Positions 1 through 8,398 of a DNA stretch of 64,000 nt are shown in pieces. Made by a program: the position numbers and the translations under genes. Position 1 is the stretch's first letter. Each line of letters starts with the position of its first letter. The stretch covers positions 1-64,000 of the forward strand of contig NZ_JAAAMT010000008.1 of the NCBI RefSeq assembly GCF_009905435.1, given 5' to 3'. The stretch is from Pseudomonas sp. R5(2019) (GTDB lineage Bacteria > Pseudomonadota > Gammaproteobacteria > Pseudomonadales > Pseudomonadaceae). Under the pieces are notes generated by a model, which searched no databases, was not told the DNA's origin, and saw only the letters and a list, made by a program, of their open reading frames with translations.

Positions 1-2
1 GC

Positions 3-218
3 GGTTCGCCATGGGCCCACGGCAACGTGGTTCCGCAGGCCGTGGCAACCCAGGGCCTGACCCCGATCAAGGAAACCGGCGTGACCGTCGACGGCGATGG
101 CTGGGCCGCCGTGAACCCTTATCGCACCTCGCCCGAGCACGACAAGACGGTGGAAATCGGCGCCGGAACCGACGCTCGCGCACAGGCATTGTCTACACGG
201 GTCGCGCAGGAAAGCTAA
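3..218 (+). CDS. C-terminal end of an unidentified protein (start outside window)
   Basis: An open frame enters from the left edge and stops at TAA 216-218, giving about 71 C-terminal residues. The tail is hydrophilic (…TSPEHDKTVEIGAGTDARAQ…) with no membrane segment or motif that I recognise. A GTG at 27 could be read as a start, but the frame is open to the window edge and coding-like upstream of it, so I treat the gene as truncated by the window. About 130 bases separate it from the convergent LuxR-type gene. I cannot assign a function. Confidence 0.5.
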   Translation, partial: GSPWAHGNVVPQAVATQGLTPIKETGVTVDGDGWAAVNPYRTSPEHDKTVEIGAGTDARAQALSTRVAQES

Positions 219-349
219 CGTCAACGTGCAGCGCTCATCCAGGACCGGTGATCACACCTTCTTGTAGGACCGAATTCGGGAAAGGGCCGGTTTGCTAATC
301 CGTATTCTGCGTCTGTGCCAATGTCTTGCCGAATACGTACCGAAAGGCG

Positions 350-853
350 TCACTCCGGTTTCAGGCTGAATGTCCGCATGTATGCGCATACCATGGCGCC
401 ACGGGAGCGTACGCCGAGTTTGGAGTAGATGGCCTTGAGGTAGGAGCGGACGGTGAATTCGCTGATGTGCAGGCGATCGGCAACCTGTTTGGTCAGACAG
501 CCCATGCAGATCAATTGCACCACCTGAAGTTCTCGGGGGGTCAGGGTGTTGTGGATCTCGTTGGAGAGTTTTTGATCATGCTCGGTCGGGCGCCCTTGTG
601 CGGTTTCGACCAGCGCGTATAGGTGGCCTGCGTAACTGAAATGGACGACTTCGTTTTCCGCGTAGCGAAATTGCACACCCTTGGTGCCATGGCTGGTGAC
701 ATGTCTGGGCACTACGCCGTCGACCTGCAGCACGGACAAGGTTTGTCCGTCCAGGTCCAGTCTGGAAACTTCAACGCTAGAGACTTCGCTATTGCCATTG
801 GTGCTTGAGAGAGGGGGGTACGCACCGAACGTAGCGCCTTCCAGGTCCTTCAT
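350..853 (-). CDS. Small LuxR-type (GerE) helix-turn-helix transcriptional regulator
   Basis: A 167-residue protein whose C-terminal third is a GerE/LuxR DNA-binding domain: LTPRELQVVQLICMG at about residues 103-117, then KQVADRLHISEFTVRSYLKAI and YSKLGVRSR. The N-terminal ~95 residues are not an obvious autoinducer-binding or receiver domain and have no phospho-acceptor aspartate context, so the signal is unknown. The start at 853 is preceded by a GGGGAA-type ribosome site. It is divergent from the eight-gene operon starting at 1207, about 350 bases away, which makes it the natural candidate regulator of that operon. The link is positional inference only. Confidence 0.85.
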   Translation of the reverse strand: MKDLEGATFGAYPPLSSTNGNSEVSSVEVSRLDLDGQTLSVLQVDGVVPRHVTSHGTKGVQFRYAENEVVHFSYAGHLYALVETAQGRPTEHDQKLSNEIHNTLTPRELQVVQLICMGCLTKQVADRLHISEFTVRSYLKAIYSKLGVRSRGAMVCAYMRTFSLKPE

Positions 854-1206
854 TGTTGGGTTCCCCGCCTATTATCGCCATGACAGCGAAGGTGGAAGAA
901 ACAGCTGAATTCATTAAAAACCAAATCGCTGATTATACAAGGACCACCGTATCGCTCTTGTCCGCTAGCCCCTTTGGACGGGTACATCCGTGTCTGCCCG
1001 TTTTCGCACCTGCGCCGTGGGGTAGTGAATAGGTACGTATCACTTTGAAGGCATACGCAGGAGCGTCTACTTAGCGGCACGCCGCAATGGACGATTTCGC
1101 CGCCGATGTTCGCGCGCTAGATTCTGTCCATGATTCGATTGCCCGATTGCTGACCGACTCCGGTCGACAAAGCGGCAATTGCTCTTCCAGAGGGGAGGCA
1201 TTTGCG
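854..1206. promoter_or_regulatory. Divergent intergenic region between luxR-type gene and the eight-gene operon
   Basis: About 350 bases without a convincing gene. It must contain the promoters of the minus-strand LuxR-type gene and the plus-strand operon. The frame of the first operon gene stays open back to an ATG at 1087, but that ATG has no ribosome site, whereas the ATG at 1207 follows AGGGGAGG. I therefore treat 1087-1206 as leader. No clear palindrome or sigma-54 element was seen. Confidence 0.4.
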
Positions 1207-2313
1207 ATGAGTGGATCATTCGATAGCCAGACAACGGATTTTGCGAACGATGCGTACCCGTCGGCGTTGGATACTGGCGATCTGGAACTGTTCGATGAGA
1301 TGGAGTCCGGTGACCCGTTCACCGACGATCATTTTGCCGAAGAGACCTCGTCCAGTGACAACTACGACGACGGTCAGGACAGCGAGCAGCTGGACAGCGA
1401 TGACCGGTTCGACGAGGCAGCACTGGATGGCGTGGAGGCACTGGACGACGCTTCGCTGTGGGATGCCTTCGAAGAGCAGGTAGCCGATGGCCTGGATACG
1501 CTAGACGAGGACGAGTTTCTCGGACGCCTGTTGGGTGGGCTGGGGCGTGTTGCGGCGCTGGCCGGTCGGGCCAGCGGCCAGGCGGGCCGGGTAGCCGGGC
1601 GAGTAGGGCAGGTGGCCGCCGCCGCTTCTCCGGCTGCCCAGGCGGTCGCACGTCTGGCGCGCACCCTCGGAGCGCCAGGTGTGGCGGGTGCCCTGCAGCA
1701 GGCAGGCGGCATTGCCCGCAATGTCGGCCAGGCCGCACAGCACGCTCAGGGACTGGCCTCCAGCAGTCAGGGCATCTTTGCCCAGCTGGGCCAGCTGATG
1801 GGCGCCGCTGGCGCCGGACAGGCGTTCGATGCGATGGCTGAGTTGTACGTCGATGATGGCATTGACGAAGCGCTGCCAGCCGCCGTTGCTCTGGCGGCAC
1901 GCGGCGCGGCGCGAGGCTTGGGGCTACGCAATATCACACAGCTCAACCAGGCCGGTCGCCGCGCATTGGTTCGCGGCGTCGCAGCCGCTACGCGGGAGTT
2001 GGTGCGTGGCGCTGGCCCTCGGGGACTCCGCGCTCTGCCCAGGCTGGTGAACTCGGCCGTTCGTGTCACCCAACGCAATCCGGGTACTGCGCAACGGACG
2101 GTCCAGAACCTGCGCCGGGCCTTGCCGCGTGCCGCGGCGCGTCTGGCTCAGTCCCCCCGAGCCCTGCGCGCTTTGACCCGGCCCAGAGGGCCCGGGGCGG
2201 GGCCGCTTGCGCGTCCGGCCGACATCGGGCGCGGACTGTCCGGCACACGCCTGAGCGGCAGCCGGACGTTTCATATCAGCGGGCCTGTGACCCTGTCGAT
2301 TACCCCGCGATAA
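1207..2313 (+). CDS. Unknown polyampholytic protein A (acidic head, Ala/Arg/Gly-rich body, GPVTLSI tail)
   Basis: 368 residues from ATG 1207, chosen because AGGGGAGG lies about 8 bases upstream. Residues 1 to ~100 are strongly acidic and Ser/Asp-rich (DSEQLDSDDRFDEAALDG). After DEDEFLGRLLGGLGRVAALA the protein becomes an Ala/Gly/Arg/Gln-rich, probably helical and strongly basic body. It ends in FHISGPVTLSITPR. There is no signal peptide or catalytic motif. The next gene encodes a protein of the same plan with a matching tail, so the two are probably paralogues. The charge asymmetry suggests self- or co-assembly, but this is inference. First gene of an eight-gene operon. Confidence 0.75.
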   Translation: MSGSFDSQTTDFANDAYPSALDTGDLELFDEMESGDPFTDDHFAEETSSSDNYDDGQDSEQLDSDDRFDEAALDGVEALDDASLWDAFEEQVADGLDTLDEDEFLGRLLGGLGRVAALAGRASGQAGRVAGRVGQVAAAASPAAQAVARLARTLGAPGVAGALQQAGGIARNVGQAAQHAQGLASSSQGIFAQLGQLMGAAGAGQAFDAMAELYVDDGIDEALPAAVALAARGAARGLGLRNITQLNQAGRRALVRGVAAATRELVRGAGPRGLRALPRLVNSAVRVTQRNPGTAQRTVQNLRRALPRAAARLAQSPRALRALTRPRGPGAGPLARPADIGRGLSGTRLSGSRTFHISGPVTLSITPR

Positions 2314-2335
2314 CCCTGTTCAGAGGAGCACGACC

Positions 2336-3379
2336 ATGGACCGATTCGAAACGGATCTGATGGAAGATCTGATGCATGACGCCGCCGAATCTCCGGCGAG
2401 CGGTTCCTCGCTCGACGGTTACGACGAGTTCGAGGATGGACTGGATGAGTGGGACGAAGGTGATGAGTTTGGCGGTAGTCCGGCGGCTGCGGCCAATGCT
2501 CTGGATGAACTGGATGAATATGACGAGGCCGTCGGCCATGACCATTGGGATGAAGGCGACGAATTCGAACAGGGCGGTGGAGACGATGGCATCGATGCCA
2601 TGGAAGAAGCCGTCGTCGACACGCTGGATGCCGTCGACGGCGATGAGTTCCTCAGGCGTCTGCGGCGTATCGCCAGCGGGGTCGCTCAGGGCGTGCGTAG
2701 CGCGGGAAGGGTGGCGGGCAATGTGGCCAGAGTGGTAGGTCCTATTGCCAGTATGTTGCCCATTCCCCAGGCACAACTGATCGGGCGCATTGCCAACGTG
2801 GCAGGACGTTTGCTGGCCGACGGGGCTGACGAGATGGAAGTCTTCGACGATCTGGTAGACGGCCTGGATGAAGACGGTATTGACGCCGCCGCACCGGTCC
2901 TGGCGGGAATATTGGTCCGGCGCGCGGTTCCAATGGTCGGACGAGGACCGCTGCCTGCCCGGCGTGCTGCCGTGCAAGGCGTGACTCGAGCCATCCGTCA
3001 GGCCGTACGTAGTCAAGGCGCTCCTGCCGCACGTGCGGTGGCGCGGGCAGTCCAGAGTACCCGGCGACCCATTCAGGACAGACGCCTCAGACCGCAGGCA
3101 GCGGCACGGGCGGTTACCCAGGCGGCCAGCCAGGTTGCCCGCCAGCCCCAGGCGATTCGTCGGCTGTCGCGACCCTTGGTGCCGGCTGCCCGGCGAGCAA
3201 CGCCCAGAGGGCAGACCGCTCGCAACGTGGCACGCAATATCGCGCCACTGGCCCGTCGTATCGGCGCATCGCTGCCTGCCGGTGGTGCGCATCGCACCGC
3301 GGGTGTCTGCCCCCATTGTGGTCAGGCCCGCCGCCTGACGTTTCGTGGCCCGGTGACGCTGACCATACGCGGGCGCTGA
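2336..3379 (+). CDS. Unknown polyampholytic protein B (paralogue of A; CPHCG motif, GPVTLTIRGR tail)
   Basis: 347 residues; ATG at 2336 follows an AGAGGAG ribosome site 22 bases after the previous stop. Residues 1 to ~100 are extremely rich in Asp/Glu with DEFEDG and DEWDEGDEF repeats. DGDEFLRRLRRIASGVAQGV then introduces an Ala/Arg/Val-rich basic body. A CPHCG pair (C325, C328) sits just before the tail LTFRGPVTLTIRGR, whose GPVTL core matches the end of protein A. The lone CxxC could bind metal only with a partner or as a dimer. No secretion signal. Same architecture as its neighbour, so a heteromeric pair is likely, but the function is unknown. Confidence 0.75.
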   Translation: MDRFETDLMEDLMHDAAESPASGSSLDGYDEFEDGLDEWDEGDEFGGSPAAAANALDELDEYDEAVGHDHWDEGDEFEQGGGDDGIDAMEEAVVDTLDAVDGDEFLRRLRRIASGVAQGVRSAGRVAGNVARVVGPIASMLPIPQAQLIGRIANVAGRLLADGADEMEVFDDLVDGLDEDGIDAAAPVLAGILVRRAVPMVGRGPLPARRAAVQGVTRAIRQAVRSQGAPAARAVARAVQSTRRPIQDRRLRPQAAARAVTQAASQVARQPQAIRRLSRPLVPAARRATPRGQTARNVARNIAPLARRIGASLPAGGAHRTAGVCPHCGQARRLTFRGPVTLTIRGR

Positions 3380-3412
3380 GTGCTGTTGGATGGGTAATCG
3401 GGAGCTATCCTC

Positions 3413-4690
3413 ATGAACTGGCGACGCTTTGTGCAGCACAAGATTCACGGCCTGTCGGCGCGTCTCAGTCGCCTGGCACGGGTTGACAATGCGTTCGTCG
3501 GCATACGCGCGCAGGATATGCGCTATGCCCCGTCGCCTCGGCACTTTGAGGTAGCCAATGCGAGATTAGGCGCTGTAGAACAACGAATCCGCAGGCGTTT
3601 CTCGAAGTTGCAGCACGATTGGCAGAACAATCCGCCGCAACGGGTGCTGGTCGACGCCGCCCTCGTGGAGCGCGAACTCGACCGCGCCCGCCGTTTGTTC
3701 GGCATGTTCTATGAGGTTTTCGCCCAACGGGGTACTGCCTTCGGTCCTGCGCTGGCGGCCCACGATGCCATCGCCGAGGATTGCTATCGCGCCGTGCGCG
3801 AATCTGCACCGCAGATTTTTGACGGACCGTTGCTCAAGCCGGTGTGCTACATGGAACACGGCTATTCTCCGGCCACCATGCGTCGCGGTGTGCAACTGGG
3901 CCGGTTGTTGGGCGAAGCCAACCCGTTTCCCCTGATTCGCATCCCGTGGGATCGCGATCAACCCTGGCAGTCCGTCTTCCTCCATGAGGTGGCGCACAAT
4001 CTTCAGGCTGATCTGGGGATCTGGCAGGAAAACCGTTCAGCAGTACTACGGCGGGTCTTGGGCGTATCGCGTGATCCGTTTCTCGGAACGGTATACGGGC
4101 GCTGGCACAAGGAAATTTTCGCCGACCTGTCCGCTGTCCTGCTGGGCGGACCGGCCGCAGCCTGGGGAATGGCGGAGTTCCTGGCCCAACCGCAACCGCG
4201 CACGACAACTTACCGACCGGGCGGCGCGCACCCCACGGCCTACCTGCGGATCTATCTGTTGGCGGAAATGCTGCGGCGTATGGGCTTCACCCGTGATGCG
4301 GCCAGACTGCTGCGGGTGTGGCAGAGCCTGTATCGAATCAGCGACGGTGTACGTATTCCACCCGCCCTGATGAGCAGCGCGCCACGTCTGATTCCGGACG
4401 TCGTAGACGAAATCGCGTTTCAGACACGGCGCAATCTGGCTCAACGGGCACTGGTGGACATCATTGCCTTCAGTGCCGATGACGAGGCTCGAATTCAACA
4501 GGGCGCTCGCGCCCTTGAAGCCGGACAGCGCATAGAACTTGCACCGCGGCATCTGGTCAGCGCGGCCTACTACGCCCTCGGGCGCGGCAACATCGCGCCG
4601 CAGCAATTGGCGCAGCGAGTCATCGCGCAACTGACCGAGTCGTTGACGACTCCACGTTACGCCCGCCCGTCGCTCAGCGCAGTGGCCTGA
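3413..4690 (+). CDS. Putative zinc metallopeptidase (HEVAH) of unknown family
   Basis: 425 residues. VFLHEVAHNLQADLG places a zincin HExxH at H191/E192/H195. A conserved-looking KEIFADLSAVLLGGPAAAWG segment follows about 40 residues later (E234), in the position of a gluzincin third ligand or helix. Flanking parts are rich in Arg and Gln with no transmembrane segment or signal peptide, so action in the cytoplasm is expected. It is the third gene of the operon, 33 bases after the CxxC protein. The only enzymatic motif among the first seven genes is here, so this may process the other operon products. Family membership and substrate are unknown. Confidence 0.7.
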   Translation: MNWRRFVQHKIHGLSARLSRLARVDNAFVGIRAQDMRYAPSPRHFEVANARLGAVEQRIRRRFSKLQHDWQNNPPQRVLVDAALVERELDRARRLFGMFYEVFAQRGTAFGPALAAHDAIAEDCYRAVRESAPQIFDGPLLKPVCYMEHGYSPATMRRGVQLGRLLGEANPFPLIRIPWDRDQPWQSVFLHEVAHNLQADLGIWQENRSAVLRRVLGVSRDPFLGTVYGRWHKEIFADLSAVLLGGPAAAWGMAEFLAQPQPRTTTYRPGGAHPTAYLRIYLLAEMLRRMGFTRDAARLLRVWQSLYRISDGVRIPPALMSSAPRLIPDVVDEIAFQTRRNLAQRALVDIIAFSADDEARIQQGARALEAGQRIELAPRHLVSAAYYALGRGNIAPQQLAQRVIAQLTESLTTPRYARPSLSAVA

Positions 4691-4727
4691 GGCGTTCAAC
4701 TTCAACCCAATATGACGAGGCCTTGTC

Positions 4728-6680
4728 ATGGCGACCACCGTACCTCTTCCGAATCCGGGGAGTCTGGATGCTGCTTCGACTCAGCGTCTGGCTCTGGACA
4801 ACCTTATCCGGCGCGAGCTGAAGGTTGGCGATCCCAATGACCCAAACCAGGTGGCGCAGGCCCTGCTCAATCGCTACAAAGGCGACCCGCGCGCTGAGGC
4901 GATTGCCCAAGAGGCCCGGGGTATGCCGTTTCTGCAAACCGTGGCGCCGCTGTCGACGGTTTCGTTCAGCGCGACGGCGTCGAATGCCGAATGGGAACAG
5001 GCCTGTAACGACATCGAGCAGGACCTGAGGCACCTGACCACCGACACCCTACTCAAGGACGTCACCCCTGAGCTTCAGGGCTGGGCCCAAGCCATTCGCA
5101 GTACCTTGCAGGAAGGCCAGAGCGCCTCGCGCCTGGCCCTCGATCCGCGTAACCGCGACAAGGGCTTTGCCATGCGCCGCCAGCTCAACGATTACGCGCG
5201 TCTGGCCCGGTTGGTTGGCGTGCACACGCCTTCGATGGTCACCGACTACCGCAAGCTGGCGCAAAGCCTGGACGAGGCCGCCAACCTGTTGCTGGTGATG
5301 ATGGGCGAAGCATTGGCCAATGTCGGTTTCGGCGGCGGTCGCTATCTGCCCCAGGTGGCCTACTCCGACCTGCAAACCCGGCGCGATGCCGCGATCTATG
5401 CGTTACGTAACCTGGTGGGCAGCACGCAGATGGCTTACGGCCCGCAAGACTGGCCGCGAGGCCTGGATGCTTACCGGCAACTCAATGACTTGTTAGAGGC
5501 ACAAGGGCAGAGCGACCTGCGCTCGCTGCTGGTGGAGACCGAACTGGCACGGATCATGGACGAATTGGTGCAACGTAGCGGTGACAACACTTCGGGCGGT
5601 TTGCGCGCCGTGGGCTCTACCGCCGTGCTGAGCCTTGAACGGTTTCGGCGCTTGATCACCGTCGCCCAGCGCGGGATCAGCCCGGAATCCCCAGCGTTGT
5701 ATGGGTTTCTTGAAGCGTTGCAGCTGTTTGCTTCGGCGTTCGATTCTTCCGGTGGTTTCCGGCTGATGAAGATCGCCCGTCCTCCGATCCTGTTTTATGG
5801 GCTTTACGGCAACACGGGAATGAACGATGCAGATCAGCGATTGGTCAGCCTGACGTTGATTCGCGGCATGCTGGCCGATGAGCTGGACTGTCTGGCCCAG
5901 AACTGTCTGGGAAATTGCAGTGACGTGGTGTTGCTTGACCGGGTGCTGTACGGCGTTGACCGGGCCATTGACTTGTATGCCCTGGGCTTTGTCAATTTCG
6001 GTGCAGCGGAACGGCGGGCGTCCGCGTATGGCTTCCTGGTCAAGGCGGTGGTCGCCGCGATGCCCATTGCTGCGCCATCTTTGATGGATAGCCTGATTAA
6101 AGCGCTGCAGCCAAGCATCGACTGGGGTGAGGACGAAAGCATGGGTGCTGCTGTACATGGACTCATACAACTGGCGAACCGCGAGCTCGACGCGCTGAAC
6201 GCTATTGATCGAACGGCTGGTGATGAACAGCTACGCGCCGAACTGGCGGCGGCGATAGAGAAATTTGAGAATCAAGGCGCCGGGACAATTGAAGACTTCG
6301 CCAAACTTTATACCGTTGTGCTGCGGGTTGACCGACGGTTAGTGGCGCTGGGTATCTCGGTTCGTGGCGATGCGGACGTCGATGCCTATATCGCGGTCGT
6401 CGTTCAGGAACTGGTACTTCAGGGCGAACTTGATGACAGATGGAGCAGCCTGGTGCACTCGATGGTCACCAACTGCTCCACCATTGATCAGTCTCTGGGC
6501 AGTCTACGTACTGTGATGATGAAGGCGATGAAGAGCATCACCGGTGAGGAACGTCGTGATCGCGACTCGATCAGCCTGCCACCGACCCTGGAAACGTCTG
6601 CCGATGCCTTCATTGATTTTGTCGATCGCACCGGCGCCGGGCGCCCCAATCTGGCTGGGCGTGCCCAGAATCCAAGATGA
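4728..6680 (+). CDS. Large helical protein of unknown function
   Basis: 650 residues, ATG at 4728, 37 bases after the metallopeptidase gene. The translation is soluble, leucine- and alanine-rich and appears all-helical, with no signal peptide, nucleotide-binding loop or catalytic motif that I recognise. A central hydrophobic stretch (…LLLVMMGEALANVGFGGG…, roughly residues 187-206) and paired cysteines in DCLAQNCLGNCSD are the most distinctive points. Its length and position suggest a scaffold or structural component of the operon's product, but that is inference. No homologue is recognised. Confidence 0.65.
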   Translation: MATTVPLPNPGSLDAASTQRLALDNLIRRELKVGDPNDPNQVAQALLNRYKGDPRAEAIAQEARGMPFLQTVAPLSTVSFSATASNAEWEQACNDIEQDLRHLTTDTLLKDVTPELQGWAQAIRSTLQEGQSASRLALDPRNRDKGFAMRRQLNDYARLARLVGVHTPSMVTDYRKLAQSLDEAANLLLVMMGEALANVGFGGGRYLPQVAYSDLQTRRDAAIYALRNLVGSTQMAYGPQDWPRGLDAYRQLNDLLEAQGQSDLRSLLVETELARIMDELVQRSGDNTSGGLRAVGSTAVLSLERFRRLITVAQRGISPESPALYGFLEALQLFASAFDSSGGFRLMKIARPPILFYGLYGNTGMNDADQRLVSLTLIRGMLADELDCLAQNCLGNCSDVVLLDRVLYGVDRAIDLYALGFVNFGAAERRASAYGFLVKAVVAAMPIAAPSLMDSLIKALQPSIDWGEDESMGAAVHGLIQLANRELDALNAIDRTAGDEQLRAELAAAIEKFENQGAGTIEDFAKLYTVVLRVDRRLVALGISVRGDADVDAYIAVVVQELVLQGELDDRWSSLVHSMVTNCSTIDQSLGSLRTVMMKAMKSITGEERRDRDSISLPPTLETSADAFIDFVDRTGAGRPNLAGRAQNPR

Positions 6681-6706
6681 ACTCCGATCGTTGAAGGAGT
6701 GATGCC

Positions 6707-7231
6707 ATGTACACCTATCGTCCCGAATTCTTCCGCCGTGGCGACCAGCTGTTGACCAGTCGCCTGGACAGCGTGAAGCGCCAGATATTCGTTTCTGCGA
6801 GTGAGCATGAGCGCTTGCTGACGGCTACGAACGAACTGGTAGCCCGGGACCACGTACTGCTCGAAAAATATCTGGTCCCGAAGCCGGAACCTGGCGGCTA
6901 CTGGATGCCCATCCTGCGAATCCTGATCCAGGCGCAAGCGATCGCTCTGGATGCATCCCCTGAAGAGAAGCAAAGCCGCAAAAGCGGTACAGGCGAGCGG
7001 CCGGTCAACTCCAAAAACGATGCTGCCCTGCACGAGCTATCGCTATCGGAGGCCACCCGCGAGGCAATGTGCAGACTCGAACAACAACCACAATTGCACG
7101 AGCGATTGAAAATGGTGTTTCGGGTATTCGAAGGTTCCGTCCCCGACTATCGCATGGTGCGCTGGTGGGAGATGCAGCAGCTGGCCGTTGATATTTCGAC
7201 CCTGCCGCCACCCCGAAAAGCCGGTCTGTAA
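6707..7231 (+). CDS. Small protein of unknown function in the eight-gene operon
   Basis: 174 residues; ATG at 6707 with a GAAGGAG ribosome site, 26 bases after the previous gene. The N-terminus (MYTYRPEFFRRGDQLL) is aromatic and basic, followed by a predicted helical segment and a central hydrophilic linker (SPEEKQSRKSGTGERPVNSK, ~85-104). The C-terminal helical part has SEATREAMCRLEQQPQLHER and a WW pair (VRWWEMQQLAVD). No known domain or export signal. Tight spacing with its neighbours is the main support that it is expressed. Confidence 0.6.
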   Translation: MYTYRPEFFRRGDQLLTSRLDSVKRQIFVSASEHERLLTATNELVARDHVLLEKYLVPKPEPGGYWMPILRILIQAQAIALDASPEEKQSRKSGTGERPVNSKNDAALHELSLSEATREAMCRLEQQPQLHERLKMVFRVFEGSVPDYRMVRWWEMQQLAVDISTLPPPRKAGL

Positions 7232-7275
7232 CCCAACCATTGGTGATGCCCTGATCGCACCCGGGAGCCACAATC

Positions 7276-8367
7276 ATGAGTTTTCAAACCACCGAAACCA
7301 TCCAACGTCTCTGGGAAAACTTTCTGCGCGATCAGTTGGCGGGATTGCCCGCCGACCAGCGTCAGAACTTCGAAGAACAGTTTGAGCAACGCTTTGGCGA
7401 GTTGCTCAAGGGCGCTGCCAACGGTGATGGCCGTGACGGTTTTCTCGATCTGATCGGTTTCGGAGACAAGGGCCCGCAAGAGTTCGGCGACATTGCCTAC
7501 CCCTATATCCAGCCAGACTTCGACGACTCGGTCATACCTAGCCAGTTGCATGCCGCGGCCGACCTTTACTACATCTACCAGCACGAACGGATGAAAGTGT
7601 TCCAGGTTGCCGATGTGCTGCTGCGCCTGTTCAGGCTCGGACGCATGCGTATCCAGCGTGGCCCCGGTGCCCATGGGTTGTACCTTCTGCAAAAATGGCA
7701 ACCTCTGCGCTACACGCTCAACGACCGGATGATCGCCTATCGCCGCGCGTTCAATTACGGCACTGTGCAGACCCCGGCAGGCGCGGTGGTCAATCGTAAC
7801 TTTCACCGGCAGCTGGTGGGGTTCATGGTCTCTACCGGCCAGTATTTCCGCGATCTACTGATCGGTGAAGTGATACGCGGCGGGCAACTGATCGATCAGC
7901 GCCCGTTTGGCAGCGTCGCCACCGTGCAGCGCATCGGCCTGGACCTGCGCTACGCGCTGGACCGCTCGACCTACGGCAATATTTTTTCCCTGGCAATGGA
8001 GACCGGCCACTACCTCAAGACGGTCTTGCAATTACTCGACGCGCCGGACATCAAGAAAGCGTTCGACGCCAACACCAAGTGGGATGTGGTGGAGATCGTT
8101 TCCAACCGCCATCTGGGGGGCGTGGCCGAACCCTCGCAGCGGGCAAAAATGGCCGAGAGCGGCAGGCGGATACTCAAGTTCGTGGCCGATAACGACTTCA
8201 AGACGGCCATCGATCCGATATTGTTCCAGAGTGTCGTGCGACCGATGGGGGCGCACGCCGAAGCCTGGCTCGCGGCGTATCGCATGACACCTGAGGGGCG
8301 AGGTTTCCCAGGCGTCACGCCAGCACTGCGCAGCGTGCTTGGTGTTCCACAAGCGGTTAACGCCTGA
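7276..8367 (+). CDS. Unknown protein, 363 aa, in the eight-gene operon
   Basis: 363 residues from ATG 7276, 44 bases after the previous gene. The N-terminal ~55 residues are amphipathic and coiled-coil-like (QRLWENFLRDQLAGLP, QNFEEQFEQRFGELL). The remainder is soluble with many aromatic and arginine residues (LRLFRLGRMRIQRGPGAHG, FMVSTGQYFRDLLIGEVIRG). No catalytic signature or membrane helix is seen. It is probably a structural or adaptor subunit of whatever the operon builds; this is inference from context only. Confidence 0.6.
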   Translation: MSFQTTETIQRLWENFLRDQLAGLPADQRQNFEEQFEQRFGELLKGAANGDGRDGFLDLIGFGDKGPQEFGDIAYPYIQPDFDDSVIPSQLHAAADLYYIYQHERMKVFQVADVLLRLFRLGRMRIQRGPGAHGLYLLQKWQPLRYTLNDRMIAYRRAFNYGTVQTPAGAVVNRNFHRQLVGFMVSTGQYFRDLLIGEVIRGGQLIDQRPFGSVATVQRIGLDLRYALDRSTYGNIFSLAMETGHYLKTVLQLLDAPDIKKAFDANTKWDVVEIVSNRHLGGVAEPSQRAKMAESGRRILKFVADNDFKTAIDPILFQSVVRPMGAHAEAWLAAYRMTPEGRGFPGVTPALRSVLGVPQAVNA

Positions 8368-8398
8368 TCCGGGTGTCTTTTGAGGAGCGAGAGCAGCC

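Noticed and set aside
1319..1900. 193-codon minus-strand frame within the first operon gene
   Set aside because: Proline/arginine-rich translation typical of an antisense shadow in high-GC DNA.
2300..3544. 414-codon open frame on the minus strand
   Set aside because: Shadow of the plus-strand polyampholytic gene; the GC-rich Asp/Glu and Arg/Ala codons on the plus strand leave the opposite frame open. Plus strand has good ribosome sites and spacing.
5493..6170. 225-codon minus-strand frame within the large operon gene
   Set aside because: Overlaps the 650-residue plus-strand gene fully and shows no domain.
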